Shown: positions 18,798 to 27,682 of the stretch, in pieces
Layout of the letters: each line of letters begins with the position of its first letter
How positions within the stretch are numbered: the first letter of the stretch is position 1
Assembly (NCBI RefSeq): GCF_041897535.1
Contig: NZ_CP169217.1
Coordinates: forward strand, 2,294,001-2,358,000
From: Methylomicrobium lacus_A
Lineage (GTDB): Bacteria; Pseudomonadota; Gammaproteobacteria; Methylococcales; Methylomonadaceae
DNA: 64,000 nucleotides
Direction: 5' to 3'
The notes under the pieces: generated by a model
Database searches by the model: none
What the model was told of the DNA's origin: nothing
What the model saw: the letters and a program-made list of their open reading frames with translations, nothing else
Made by a program: the position numbers and the translations under genes

Positions 18798-20441
18798 TTA
18801 ATCGGTTAGATTCAGGTGAGGCTTGTTCGGCGCCTCGGTCAAATTATCGAGATAAAACAGGGTTTGGGCGCCCACCGCGCCGTCTTCGGCCAGGTGATGC
18901 AGGTGTTGGAATTTAATCACGCGCGCCTTCAGGTCCTGATCGAATTTTTGCGGCACGGGCACCGGCGGATCCAGTCCGTCGAAAGCGGCCATTTGTTGGC
19001 GAAGCCAGACGACTCTATCAGACATTTGCCCCGGAAAAATCGTTCGCGAATCCGCCCCCGGCGGCTCCCATAACAATAAATAATAGCCGTTCCAATGATT
19101 CAACACATCGGCCAGCGCAAAATCATGCTGATCGCTTGCAGCCAACACCGGTTTGCCTTGCTGGATGCCGGTCAACAGCGCATAGCGCTTTTCTTCGTTC
19201 AGGAGCACAAATTCCAGAATGGCCGGCCGCTTCATCGCCAGCAATTCCTTCCAGCTGGCCTTGCCGAGCTGGCATAACACCCCGGCGGTCTTTACCGTTT
19301 CGCAATCGACAGTCGCGGCCGAAGGCGGCGTTTTGCCGAGCGCTTTGAACGCATTCGCGAAGCCCAATTGCAGCGTAGAACGCGGATCGGCCACCCATTC
19401 GGCAAATTGAGGCGGCTTGGGCTGCGGCGGCAGCGGTTTGATCTTCGGCGCGGCCGCTACGGTTTCAGTCATGACCGGCAGAGGCTTTGCCGCGACGGTT
19501 TCGACCCGGCGAGGCTCAACAAGCCGGCTCCTGACCGCCGCGAAACGATCCGGGGCGTAATAATAAGCGCCAAGCGCGATGCCGCCGAGCAGCACGCCCA
19601 GCGCCAAGCCCAGCCTCCGCAGTTTTGTCTCGGCCGGCGCGAGCGTTTCCTGCGCGGCGGTATTGACCATGCCGGGCGTCACCTGCGGGGCGTTGCCGGC
19701 ATAAGCGCCAAGCAGGGCGCGGTCGCACAGGATGTTGATGATTCTGGGAATCCCGCCCGACAGTTTATAAATCTTGCGGATCGCCCGGTCCTTGAACAGA
19801 TCGGGATCGCCACCGCAAACCCGCAGGCGGTGGCGGATATAGGCGCGGGTCTCGACAAACGACAACGGCAGCAAATGATAGCGCGCGGTAATCCTTTGAT
19901 TGAGCTGCCTGAGATCCTGGCGTTTGAGCATCTGTTTCAATTCGGGCTGGCCGACCAGGATGATTTGCAGCAATTTGGTTTTGCTGGTTTCCAGATTGGT
20001 CAACAGGCGAATCTGTTCGAGCACTTCCAGGCTCAGGTTTTGCGCTTCGTCGAGCAGCAACACGGTGCGCCGCCCGGCGGCATGCTTGGCGAGCAGATAA
20101 TGATTCAACGCATCGACCAACTGTTTCAGCGTCTGTTGTTGTTTGTCATAGGCGATGCCCAGCTCGTCGCAGATAGCCGCCAACAGTTCGATCGCGTTCA
20201 GCTTCGGGTTCAAGATCAGCGCGATGTCGATAGTATCCGGCAGCTCTTTCAACAGGCAATGGCACAGGGTCGTCTTGCCGGTGCCGACTTCGCCGGTCAG
20301 GGCGACAAAGCCGCCGCCGACGGTAATGCCGTAGAGCAGATGCGCCAAGCCTTCCTGATGGCGGCGGCTCATATACATGAAATGCGGATCGGGGGCTATC
20401 GAAAACGGTAATTCCGCAAAATGAAAATACTGTTTGTACAT
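18798..20441 (-). CDS. exeA: ExeA/GspA-type AAA ATPase with peptidoglycan-binding domain
   Basis: A 547-residue protein. Residues 1-270 form an AAA+ ATPase with Walker A GEVGTGKTTL (about 44-53) and Walker B VLLLDEAQN (about 128). A transmembrane helix follows near residues 277-295. The periplasmic part has a linker region and a C-terminal peptidoglycan-binding repeat (KARVIKFQHLHHLAEDGAVG, about 505-525). ExeA couples ATP hydrolysis to secretin assembly in type II secretion with ExeB, encoded immediately downstream. Transcribed divergently from the MFS gene. Confidence 0.92.
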   Translation of the reverse strand: MYKQYFHFAELPFSIAPDPHFMYMSRRHQEGLAHLLYGITVGGGFVALTGEVGTGKTTLCHCLLKELPDTIDIALILNPKLNAIELLAAICDELGIAYDKQQQTLKQLVDALNHYLLAKHAAGRRTVLLLDEAQNLSLEVLEQIRLLTNLETSKTKLLQIILVGQPELKQMLKRQDLRQLNQRITARYHLLPLSFVETRAYIRHRLRVCGGDPDLFKDRAIRKIYKLSGGIPRIINILCDRALLGAYAGNAPQVTPGMVNTAAQETLAPAETKLRRLGLALGVLLGGIALGAYYYAPDRFAAVRSRLVEPRRVETVAAKPLPVMTETVAAAPKIKPLPPQPKPPQFAEWVADPRSTLQLGFANAFKALGKTPPSAATVDCETVKTAGVLCQLGKASWKELLAMKRPAILEFVLLNEEKRYALLTGIQQGKPVLAASDQHDFALADVLNHWNGYYLLLWEPPGADSRTIFPGQMSDRVVWLRQQMAAFDGLDPPVPVPQKFDQDLKARVIKFQHLHHLAEDGAVGAQTLFYLDNLTEAPNKPHLNLTD

Positions 20442-20582
20442 AGCGGCGTTTCGGCAGGAAAAGAGTTCGGTCTTTGATTTTACCCTATACGCGACATTGG
20501 CGTCACGATTCGGCGCTGCCGCGCGTTTTTTACGTTTATAATCTCAGAGCTTCCGGCCACAGCCGACAACCCCCTTGTGATC

Positions 20583-21902
20583 ATGCCTATCAACGAAACT
20601 CATCTGTACCGCAAACTGGCCTGGCGCCTGCTGCCGCCGCTCTACATCATCTATGTCCTGGCCTATCTCGATCGCCTGTGCGTGGGTTTCGCCCAATTGC
20701 AGATGAAGGATGCGCTGCAGTTCAGCGATGCGGTCTACGGCTTCGGTGCGGGCATCTTTTTTATCGGCTACATGCTGTTCGAGATACCGAGCAACCTGAT
20801 CCTCGAAAAAGTCGGCGCGAAATTGTGGCTGACCCGGATCATGATCACCTGGGGACTGATTTGCTGCGCGATGGTCACCATCGAAACGCCGCAAGGCTTT
20901 TACGTGCTGCGCTTTCTGCTCGGCGTCGCCGAAGCCGGCTCGTTTCCGGGCATGATCTTATATTTCAGCTACTGGTTTCCGGCGCCGGTCAGGGCCAAGT
21001 ACGGCGCCTTGCTGATCACAGCGACCGCGGCCTCCGGCGTGCTCGGCGCGCCGCTGGCAGGACTCTTGCTCGGCATGGACGGCGCCTTCGGACTGCAAGG
21101 CTGGCAATGGCTGTTTCTGGCCGAGGGCGCGCCTTCGGTGCTGTTCGGTTTCATGCTGTATTTCTGGCTGACCGACCGTCCCGCCAAGGCAACGTGGCTC
21201 AATGCGGAAGAGAAGGCCTGGCTCGAACGGACGCTGGCCGCCGAACAGCGGGCCGACTCGCACCATCATGCCGCCGATCTGGGCCAGGCGCTGCGCCACC
21301 CGAAGGTCTGGCTGCTGGCGCTGATCTATTTTGCGGTGGTGATCAATTATTACAGCATCAGCCTGTGGCTGCCGCAGTTGATCCAAGCCTGGTCGGGACT
21401 CGACAACGTACGCACCGCGCTGTTGACCGGCCTGCCCTATCTCGCGACCGTGATCGTGATGGTGCTGGTCGGCGCGCACTCGGACAGGACACGCGAGCGG
21501 CGCTGGCACATCGTGGTCTGCGCCTGGGTGGCGGCCGTGGCGTTCGCGCTGAGCCCCTATCTCGAATCGCCGGTCCTGGCGATAGGCGCGATCACGATCG
21601 CGGCGGCCGGCATCTGGAGCATTCTCGCGCCGTTCTGGACGCTGCCGCACACCTTGTTGAAAGAAGGCCCGGCCAAGGCGTCGGGCCTGGCGCTGATCAA
21701 TTCGATCGGCAATCTGGGCGGCTTTGCGGGCCCCTCTATCGTCGCCTGGCTGAAGACCGCGACCGGCGATTTCAAGCTGGCGCTGCCGCTGCTGGCGGCG
21801 ACGATGGCGGCGGGCGTATTGCTGATTTTCGTTGCCGCGCCAGCCGAAGGCGATAAGGTAGCGGACGGTCGCAAAAAAGCGCAGCCCGCCCCGATCCAAT
21901 AG
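20583..21902 (+). CDS. MFS transporter, anion:cation symporter (ACS) type
   Basis: A 439-residue major facilitator with 12 predicted helices. The first helix region (YIIYVLAYLDRLCVGFAQLQM) and the second (FIGYMLFEIPSNLILEKVGAK) match the ACS family, which carries organic anions such as tartrate, phthalate, galactonate or hexuronates with protons. A GTG at 20577 could add two residues; neither start has a strong ribosome binding site. It is followed, after a separate promoter, by the KDPG aldolase gene, which would fit sugar-acid uptake, but the substrate is a guess. Confidence 0.9.
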   Translation: MPINETHLYRKLAWRLLPPLYIIYVLAYLDRLCVGFAQLQMKDALQFSDAVYGFGAGIFFIGYMLFEIPSNLILEKVGAKLWLTRIMITWGLICCAMVTIETPQGFYVLRFLLGVAEAGSFPGMILYFSYWFPAPVRAKYGALLITATAASGVLGAPLAGLLLGMDGAFGLQGWQWLFLAEGAPSVLFGFMLYFWLTDRPAKATWLNAEEKAWLERTLAAEQRADSHHHAADLGQALRHPKVWLLALIYFAVVINYYSISLWLPQLIQAWSGLDNVRTALLTGLPYLATVIVMVLVGAHSDRTRERRWHIVVCAWVAAVAFALSPYLESPVLAIGAITIAAAGIWSILAPFWTLPHTLLKEGPAKASGLALINSIGNLGGFAGPSIVAWLKTATGDFKLALPLLAATMAAGVLLIFVAAPAEGDKVADGRKKAQPAPIQ

Positions 21903-21949
21903 CCAATCGACACTATTGTATTGAATTCATGGGCCTGTTTTTTCCTTTT

Positions 21950-21977
21950 TTGACATTTGCCCACCGCTCGATACAAT
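21950..21977 (+). promoter_or_regulatory. Sigma-70 promoter for eda-gltA with a palindrome at the start site
   Basis: TTGACA (21950-21955) and TACAAT (21972-21977) are separated by 16 bp. Just downstream, at 21990-22003, AAAATCATGATTTT is a perfect 14-bp palindrome, well placed for a repressor. The leader to eda would be about 185 nt. Confidence 0.65.
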
Positions 21978-22167
21978 GTTACAGATATTAAAATCATGAT
22001 TTTGGTGGAGAGTTTCACCCTTGCCGGCGCCGAGCCCGTCTCCGCCAAATGAGGAAATGGCCGCTTTTCCCGCCGAAAATCAATAGCCTGGAGCCTTGTT
22101 CCGGACGTTTTTTAAACCCTTGATGTCATGGAAGACTGACATTATCATCCCAATTTCATACGAACAC

Positions 22168-22818
22168 ATGGCAAATCAGCACTGGAAAATTCAGCCTAAC
22201 GAAGTCTTGACAGCCGGCCCCGTGATGCCGGTCATGGTCATCAAAAATCTTGACGACGCGGTGCCGTTGGCGAAAGCCTTGGTCGCGGGCGGCATTCGCG
22301 TGCTGGAAATTACCTTGCGCACACCGGTCGCGCTCGAGGCGATCAACAGGATCAGCCGGGAAGTCGAAGGCGCGATCGTCGGTGCCGGCACGATTGCGAA
22401 CCCTCAGCAATTGCAAGCCGCGGCCGACGCCGGCGCGCTATTCGCGATCAGCCCCGGCATTACCGCCTCCCTGCTGGATGCGGCTGTGAAAGGCAACATC
22501 GCGCTGATTCCCGGCATTGCGACCTTGTCCGAACTGATGCTCGGCATGGAATACGGCCTGGATCATTTCAAATTTTTCCCGGCCGAAGCCGCGGGCGGCA
22601 TACCGATGCTGAAATCGATTGCGGGCCCCTTCCCGCAGGCGACTTTTTGCCCGACCGGCGGCATCTCGCCCGAAAATTATCAGGCCTACCTCAAATTACC
22701 CAATGTCGCCTGCGTCGGCGGTTCATGGCTCGCCCCCCAGGACGCTCTTAATGCGAAAGACTGGGCGAAAGTCACCGAATTGGCGAGACAGGCGATTGTT
22801 AACGCCAATCCCGAGTAA
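22168..22818 (+). CDS. eda: 2-dehydro-3-deoxy-phosphogluconate (KDPG) aldolase
   Basis: A 216-residue class I aldolase that cleaves KDPG into pyruvate and glyceraldehyde 3-phosphate (Entner-Doudoroff pathway); family members also act on 4-hydroxy-2-oxoglutarate. The active-site Glu lies in RVLEITLRTP, the phosphate loop follows GAGTIANP, and the Schiff-base Lys is in DHFKFFPAEAAGG. The start at 22168 (MANQHWK) matches the start of homologues; the longer frame from 22096 adds an unlikely N-terminus. No edd (dehydratase) gene is nearby. It is 60 bp upstream of gltA and probably co-transcribed. Confidence 0.94.
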   Translation: MANQHWKIQPNEVLTAGPVMPVMVIKNLDDAVPLAKALVAGGIRVLEITLRTPVALEAINRISREVEGAIVGAGTIANPQQLQAAADAGALFAISPGITASLLDAAVKGNIALIPGIATLSELMLGMEYGLDHFKFFPAEAAGGIPMLKSIAGPFPQATFCPTGGISPENYQAYLKLPNVACVGGSWLAPQDALNAKDWAKVTELARQAIVNANPE

Positions 22819-22878
22819 TTGCATCCGAAATCGACACTAAGACACGCCGCATCGGCGCCACAACCGAGATTGACCATC

Positions 22879-24183
22879 ATGAGCAAGCCCAGCGCTATCG
22901 TCCTATCCACTCCCGAATCCGAGCCACTGTGTACATTGCCGGTGTTGTCCGGCACCATGGGTCCCGATGTGCTGGACGTCCAATCCCTGTACAAGCAGGG
23001 CGGCATGTTCACCTACGATCCCGGCTTTACCTCGACCGCCAGTTGCCGTTCCGCGATTACCTATATCGACGGCGAAGCGGGCGTCCTGCTGTACCGCGGT
23101 TATCCGATCGAGCAATTGGCCGCGCAATGCACCTTCCTGGAAGTGTGCTATCTGTTGCTGGAAGGCGAACTGCCGAACTACGACCAATTGCAGCAGTTCG
23201 AACGCAACATCACGATGCACACGATGGTGCACGACCAGTTGACCAACTTTTTCAAGGGTTTCCGCCGCGATGCGCACCCGATGGCGATCATGGTCGGCGT
23301 CGTCGGCGCGCTGTCCGCGTTTTATCATGACGCGCTGGATATTCGCTCGAAAAGCGACCGCGAAATGTGCGCGATCCGGCTTTTGGCGAAGGTGCCGACG
23401 ATCGTGGCGATGTGCCACAAATACAGCACCGGCTCGCCGTTTTTGTATCCGCAAAACAAGCTCAGCTATGTCGAAAACTTCATGCGCATGATGCTGTCGA
23501 CGCCCTGCGATGAATTCGTGCCGAATCCGATACTGGTCAGGGCGCTCGATCGGATCCTGATTCTGCACGCCGACCACGAACAAAACGCCTCGACCTCGAC
23601 GGTCCGCCTAGCCGGCTCCAGCGGCGCGAACCCGTTCGCCTGCATCACCGCCGGCATCGCCTGCCTGTGGGGCGCGGCGCACGGCGGCGCGAACGAGGCG
23701 GTGCTGCAGATGCTTGAGGAAATCAAGGATGTTTCCCGGATCGGCATTTATATCAACAAAGCGAAGGACAAAAGCGATCCGTTCCGGCTGATGGGCTTCG
23801 GCCACCGTGTCTATAAAAACATCGATCCGCGCGCCAAACTGATGCGCGAAACCTGCCATGAAGTCCTCAACGAACTGGGCTTGCAGGACGATCCTTTGTT
23901 CAAACTGGCGCTGGAGCTCGAGCGCATCGCACTCGAAGACGAATATTTCATCGAGAAAAAATTGTATCCGAACGTCGATTTCTATTCCGGCATCGTGCTG
24001 CATGCGCTCGGCATCCCGAGCCGCATGTTTACCGCAATCTTTGCGATGGGCCGCACGGTCGGCTGGATTTCGCACTGGGACGAAATGATCGCCGATCCCG
24101 AGCAAAAAATCGGCCGGCCGAGACAACTCTACACCGGCGCCACCCGCCGCGATGTGCCGGCGCGGCATGGCAAAGCCGTTTAA
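22879..24183 (+). CDS. gltA: Citrate synthase (hexameric type)
   Basis: A 434-residue citrate synthase condensing acetyl-CoA and oxaloacetate. The HADHEQNASTSTVRLAGSS segment and the GFGHRVYKNIDPRAKLM motif contain the catalytic histidines, and the remaining catalytic Asp is in YPNVDFYSGI. The length and N-terminal domain fit the Gram-negative, NADH-sensitive hexameric form like E. coli GltA. The start at 22879 is chosen by homology; 20 extra residues from 22819 look like leader. It lies downstream of eda and upstream of a leader with two alternative hairpins for the SemiSWEET gene. Confidence 0.95.
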   Translation: MSKPSAIVLSTPESEPLCTLPVLSGTMGPDVLDVQSLYKQGGMFTYDPGFTSTASCRSAITYIDGEAGVLLYRGYPIEQLAAQCTFLEVCYLLLEGELPNYDQLQQFERNITMHTMVHDQLTNFFKGFRRDAHPMAIMVGVVGALSAFYHDALDIRSKSDREMCAIRLLAKVPTIVAMCHKYSTGSPFLYPQNKLSYVENFMRMMLSTPCDEFVPNPILVRALDRILILHADHEQNASTSTVRLAGSSGANPFACITAGIACLWGAAHGGANEAVLQMLEEIKDVSRIGIYINKAKDKSDPFRLMGFGHRVYKNIDPRAKLMRETCHEVLNELGLQDDPLFKLALELERIALEDEYFIEKKLYPNVDFYSGIVLHALGIPSRMFTAIFAMGRTVGWISHWDEMIADPEQKIGRPRQLYTGATRRDVPARHGKAV

Positions 24184-24191
24184 CGTGATAA

Positions 24192-24243
24192 AGACCTGCC
24201 AGTTAAGAAAACCCGGCAGGTCTCCCAAGCAACACGGGAGACC
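24192..24243 (+). promoter_or_regulatory. Two overlapping, mutually exclusive hairpins before the SemiSWEET gene
   Basis: Hairpin 1: AGACCTGCC (24192-24200) with GGCAGGTCT (24215-24223), 9 perfect pairs. Hairpin 2: GGTCTCCC (24219-24226) with GGGAGACC (24236-24243), 8 perfect pairs. They share 24219-24223, so only one can form. Hairpin 2 buries GGGAG, the likely ribosome binding site of the SemiSWEET gene 6 nt downstream. Hairpin 1 begins 9 nt past the gltA stop codon. This looks like a translation switch, but it is inferred from pairing alone. Confidence 0.55.
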
Positions 24244-24248
24244 CCGGC

Positions 24249-24545
24249 ATGCCCGCCCTGCCTGATTTGATCGGCTATGTCGCCGCGCTATTGACGACCG
24301 CTTCGTTCCTGCCGCAGGCGATTCTGACCATCCGAACCCGCGATACCGCCGCGCTGTCGCTGTCGATGTACGGCATCTTTACGCTCGGCGTGTCGCTTTG
24401 GCTGATCTATGGCCTTTTTCTGCACAATCCGGCGATCATCGCGGCGAATGCGGTCACCCTGCTGTTGTCCGCCTCGATCCTGTACGTCAAAATTTATAAT
24501 GCGCTGACCGGGCGGGAATGCCCGCACACGCAGGAAGATCGCTGA
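24249..24545 (+). CDS. SemiSWEET-type sugar transporter
   Basis: A 98-residue membrane protein with three helices and a PQ-loop motif (FLPQAILTIRTRDTAALSLSM) in the first half, the hallmark of bacterial SemiSWEETs. These form homodimers and carry sugars such as sucrose or glucose down their gradient. The start codon is preceded by GGGAG, which is partly sequestered in an alternative hairpin. It follows gltA by 65 bp and is followed by a good terminator. The transported sugar is not predictable. Confidence 0.9.
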   Translation: MPALPDLIGYVAALLTTASFLPQAILTIRTRDTAALSLSMYGIFTLGVSLWLIYGLFLHNPAIIAANAVTLLLSASILYVKIYNALTGRECPHTQEDR

Positions 24546-24572
24546 AAAGCGATCCACTCAGGCCGCGACAGT

Positions 24573-24596
24573 AAAACGCAAAGCGTGCGTTTTTTT
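24573..24596 (+). terminator. Intrinsic terminator after the SemiSWEET gene
   Basis: AAAACGCA-aagcg-TGCGTTTT followed by TTT forms an 8-bp stem with a U-tail, 28 bp past the stop codon. It closes the eda-gltA-SemiSWEET unit. Confidence 0.82.
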
Positions 24597-24734
24597 ACCC
24601 GAATCCTTGGCGGCGGCCCTACGCCGCCAATTGCATTTTCCTTATAAATCAAATAGACTGCGTTTCATTTCAAGCATCGGCGCCTTCTCCATTCCGAGGG
24701 ATTTTTCGCGCGACTCATCCCCAATCTGGCAACC

Positions 24735-26021
24735 ATGGACATCAATAGACTAAGCAAACCACACAATTTCGGCGGCATCGGCGGCATCATCAACAGCATT
24801 CAGACGCTGTTTATTGCCGGCCTGAGAGTATGGACCATTCCGATTGTGTTGATGCTGAGTATGGCGACGGGCTTCACCACCTTTTACGGCTTGTCGCATT
24901 TCATCGTCTCCTGGATTGCGCTGATCATCACAGTTGCGATCCAGTCGATCATCGTGATCAGTTCGCTGGAAATCGCCGGCATCCACTGGAAAGCCAATAA
25001 ATTCCGTTTTTTCGCCGTACTCGTGTCGCTGCTGGTCGCGGTTTCGGCCTCGATCACCTTCTCTTATTTCAAGTTCTATGAAATTTCGCAGAAGGAAACG
25101 ATACAAATCGACCGACTGAACAAAATCCGCGCCGATGTGAACGCCTATCTGAAAAGCGTCGCCGATACCAAGACCCAGGTCTTGAAACTGCAGCAGCAAG
25201 AACTCGACAAGGCGTCTACAAGCGTAACGCAGGCTTATTATGGAACTCACCCGGACGCCCCGCAAACGCAGAAAAACATGATCGGCCAGGGGCCGTTTTT
25301 CCGTTATCAAAAAGAAGTTTTCGAGACCAAAAAAAAGGAAGCCGCGCAGGTCGTGCAAAACTTCGAGAAACTGAATCAGGATATCCGCGTGCTGCAAAAC
25401 GGCCTGACCGAGTGGAACATCAAGGCGCCCGATGCGGAAGCACGTTACCGGAAAATCGTTTCCAGCCTGCAGGAAGTCTCGATCAAATTCAACCAGATGG
25501 CGACCAATAGCGGCGTGATTGCGCCGGATATGCCGGTTCTGATGACTTACGCGGAAGTAGTGCAAGGCATCACGCCGTCGTTTGCGATGTGGCAGGACTT
25601 TTCGCTGTTTGCCTTCCTGTGCGCGTCGATGGCGGACTTTTTTACCGTGTTTTTGTCCTACCGCCTGGAATTTACCGCGCCGGGCCCATTGAGCGAGCGC
25701 GAGCAGGAACTAGTGTTCGAATGCCTGCGCCAGTTTACCGAGTTTAGGATCAACGAAAACGACGAACTCGAGATGGTGATCGAAAAGTCCGAAATCGAGA
25801 AAGCCCGGCGTTATTCGGACTGGTCGCGGATGTTCGCGGTCGGCTTCTTGTTGAGCCGCGGTTTCCTGCGCAAGATCGACGCCAAATCGGTCGAATTTGC
25901 GCCGAATCTGTATCCCTTGATCGCCGAGCGGATGAGCGCCCAACTGCGCGCGCTGAAGGCGCAACAGGCTTTGCCGGCGGCGAGCCAACAAGTCGCGCTG
26001 GAGGTGTCCGATGACGAATAA
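24735..26021 (+). CDS. Uncharacterised membrane protein with internal coiled coil (first of a pair)
   Basis: A 428-residue protein I do not recognise. Residues ~25-115 contain three to four hydrophobic helices (VWTIPIVLMLSMATGF, FIVSWIALIITVAIQS, FFAVLVSLLVAVSASI). Residues ~120-270 are mostly helical and coiled-coil-like with many Gln/Lys/Glu. A further hydrophobic segment lies around 282-305 (LFAFLCASMADFFTVFL), and the last 120 residues are soluble and end in an acidic tail. The coiled coil is therefore predicted to lie between two membrane parts. The stop overlaps the next gene by 11 bp, so the two are translationally coupled and probably form one complex. No mobile-element or toxin signature was seen. 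Confidence 0.75.
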   Translation: MDINRLSKPHNFGGIGGIINSIQTLFIAGLRVWTIPIVLMLSMATGFTTFYGLSHFIVSWIALIITVAIQSIIVISSLEIAGIHWKANKFRFFAVLVSLLVAVSASITFSYFKFYEISQKETIQIDRLNKIRADVNAYLKSVADTKTQVLKLQQQELDKASTSVTQAYYGTHPDAPQTQKNMIGQGPFFRYQKEVFETKKKEAAQVVQNFEKLNQDIRVLQNGLTEWNIKAPDAEARYRKIVSSLQEVSIKFNQMATNSGVIAPDMPVLMTYAEVVQGITPSFAMWQDFSLFAFLCASMADFFTVFLSYRLEFTAPGPLSEREQELVFECLRQFTEFRINENDELEMVIEKSEIEKARRYSDWSRMFAVGFLLSRGFLRKIDAKSVEFAPNLYPLIAERMSAQLRALKAQQALPAASQQVALEVSDDE

Positions 26022-27276
26022 ACAAGCCCTGCTGGACGCCTGGCTGGCCGGGCTCGCCCCGCAGACATTCCCAGACGAGGTCGAAGACGAAATCTGGGAT
26101 CCCAGCTTCGACGGCGAGAGCCGCGTCGTCCTGTCCAAGCTCGGACCTTATTACAAGCTGTTCGCCTATCCGGCGAAATTTTTTCCGCGCTTCTACCATC
26201 AGGTTTATTCGCTGCCGGTCGCCGAATGGCCGCTCAAGGTTTCGACTACGCTTTACGGAGGGCTTTGCACGATCGAGGCCCAGTTGACGATCCATTTCCA
26301 GGCGACCTTCGGCTATGCCGAACGCAATCTGGATACACTCTCGAACATCAACGCGCATATCAAAACCGGCTACGAAGGCTTGATCAAGACCACCGTCGAC
26401 GCCGAACTCAGGAACCTGCGTAACGGCAACTGGATAGAAACCGGCCTGACCGCGACCGAAAAACAGATCGAACGCACGATCAACGAAGCGCTGGCCGTCA
26501 AATACATCAAATGCCGCGCGATTTGCTCCCTCACCCCCTCCTTCGCCGACCTCGAAGCCAGCCAGGGCCTCGACGGTCGCTTCACCCAGGAGGCCGTTTA
26601 TCTGAGCATCCTCGAAAAAAATTTCGAGTTCCGCGAAAAACAGGCGCGCGAGAAGACCCGTCAGGAACAAATGCTCGAAAAGGAGCGCCTGGAGCATCTG
26701 AATCAACTGAATGCCTTGCAGCAGCAAAAGCTGGCCTTAGAAAGCGAAAACCAACGCCTATTGCTGGCCGCCCAGGAAAAACAAAACGCCGATCAGTTTG
26801 CGATCGAGGCCAAACTGCACGAAGAAAAAATCAACCACGAAAAGCATCTGCAAAGCATCGAACAGGCCGCCGCGCTGAAATATGAAATCGAGCAGCAGGC
26901 GCGCCAGCAAGAGCTGGAACTGCAACTACACGCCAAAAAGCTCGAACATGAAGCGATATTGAAAGAAAGGGAACTGCAGGCCGAATACAAGGCGCAGGAA
27001 ATATTGCAGCAGGAACAACAAAAATACGAGGAACAGCTCGAGGCCGAGCGCATCGAGCATCAGACCCGCCTGAAGGAAATGCAGTTGCAAGCCGAGATCA
27101 AGGAACTGGAACTGCGCGTCGAAGTGACCAAAAACAAGGACGCCTACCTGCACCGGCAAATCGAATGGCTAGTGCTGGACAAACAGCGCGCGGAACTGTC
27201 GCGAGCGATCAAGGAGGCCGAGCACGACATCGACGCGGTGAATCGTTTGTCGCTACAGCAGCCACAATCGCAATAA
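26011..27276 (+). CDS. Uncharacterised soluble coiled-coil protein (second of a pair)
   Basis: A 421-residue protein without a signal peptide or membrane segment. Residues 1-190 form a globular domain of unknown type, with several Tyr/Phe clusters (GPYYKLFAYPAKFFPRFY). From about residue 195 to the end it is a continuous Gln/Glu/Lys-rich coiled coil (repeats such as EREQEL- and QQEQQKYEEQ-like heptads) of more than 200 residues, long enough for a rod of about 30 nm. It overlaps the membrane partner by 11 bp. A cytoskeletal, tethering or prohibitin/stomatin-like scaffold role is conceivable, but nothing in the sequence proves one. Confidence 0.75.
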   Translation: MTNKQALLDAWLAGLAPQTFPDEVEDEIWDPSFDGESRVVLSKLGPYYKLFAYPAKFFPRFYHQVYSLPVAEWPLKVSTTLYGGLCTIEAQLTIHFQATFGYAERNLDTLSNINAHIKTGYEGLIKTTVDAELRNLRNGNWIETGLTATEKQIERTINEALAVKYIKCRAICSLTPSFADLEASQGLDGRFTQEAVYLSILEKNFEFREKQAREKTRQEQMLEKERLEHLNQLNALQQQKLALESENQRLLLAAQEKQNADQFAIEAKLHEEKINHEKHLQSIEQAAALKYEIEQQARQQELELQLHAKKLEHEAILKERELQAEYKAQEILQQEQQKYEEQLEAERIEHQTRLKEMQLQAEIKELELRVEVTKNKDAYLHRQIEWLVLDKQRAELSRAIKEAEHDIDAVNRLSLQQPQSQ

Positions 27277-27593
27277 AAAAGTTAAAGACAGAGGGCCATA
27301 TCCAGGAAAGACTTGGCTGATGGCCCCAACATTGCCCCGCTTAGCGAAACCATCGGCCATGAGCTACTCGTTGCATTGTTGTGTATGAGCCTAAGCGTTG
27401 TTGCACCGAAGCACCTGCCTCACATCGAAACTCGACTCTATTCTTCTAAAGGTATGTTTTTCAATACTTGTTGAGTAGGCCAACCATGAATCGATCAATC
27501 TAACATAGTTACTAAGCCGCATATTTCAATTATCCTTTCCCGGATTTCTGACCGCCTGTTGTAAATTCGCTTCGATCCCACTGATTTGTTGCG
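27277..27593. other. Intergenic region upstream of the phosphate porin
   Basis: No gene is seen between the coiled-coil gene and the Pho boxes. A 7-bp stem (GGGCCAT at 27293-27299 with ATGGCCC at 27320-27326) may end the upstream transcript, but no T-run follows. Confidence 0.4.
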
Positions 27594-27637
27594 CTGTCAT
27601 CATTTCGTAACAATTCTGTCATTTTTCTGTCACTTGA
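27594..27637 (+). promoter_or_regulatory. Two tandem Pho boxes (PhoB sites)
   Basis: Four units spaced 11 bp apart begin CTGTCAT (27594), TCGTAAC (27605), CTGTCAT (27616) and CTGTCAC (27627). The second pair, CTGTCATTTTTCTGTCAC, closely matches the Pho box consensus; the first pair is weaker in its second half. They lie 46-89 bp upstream of the OprO/OprP-type porin start, which fits activation by PhoB under phosphate starvation. Confidence 0.88.
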
Positions 27638-27682
27638 ATTCCCTATCCTTGCCGCAGTTTCTATCATCACTGTGAGCAACGC

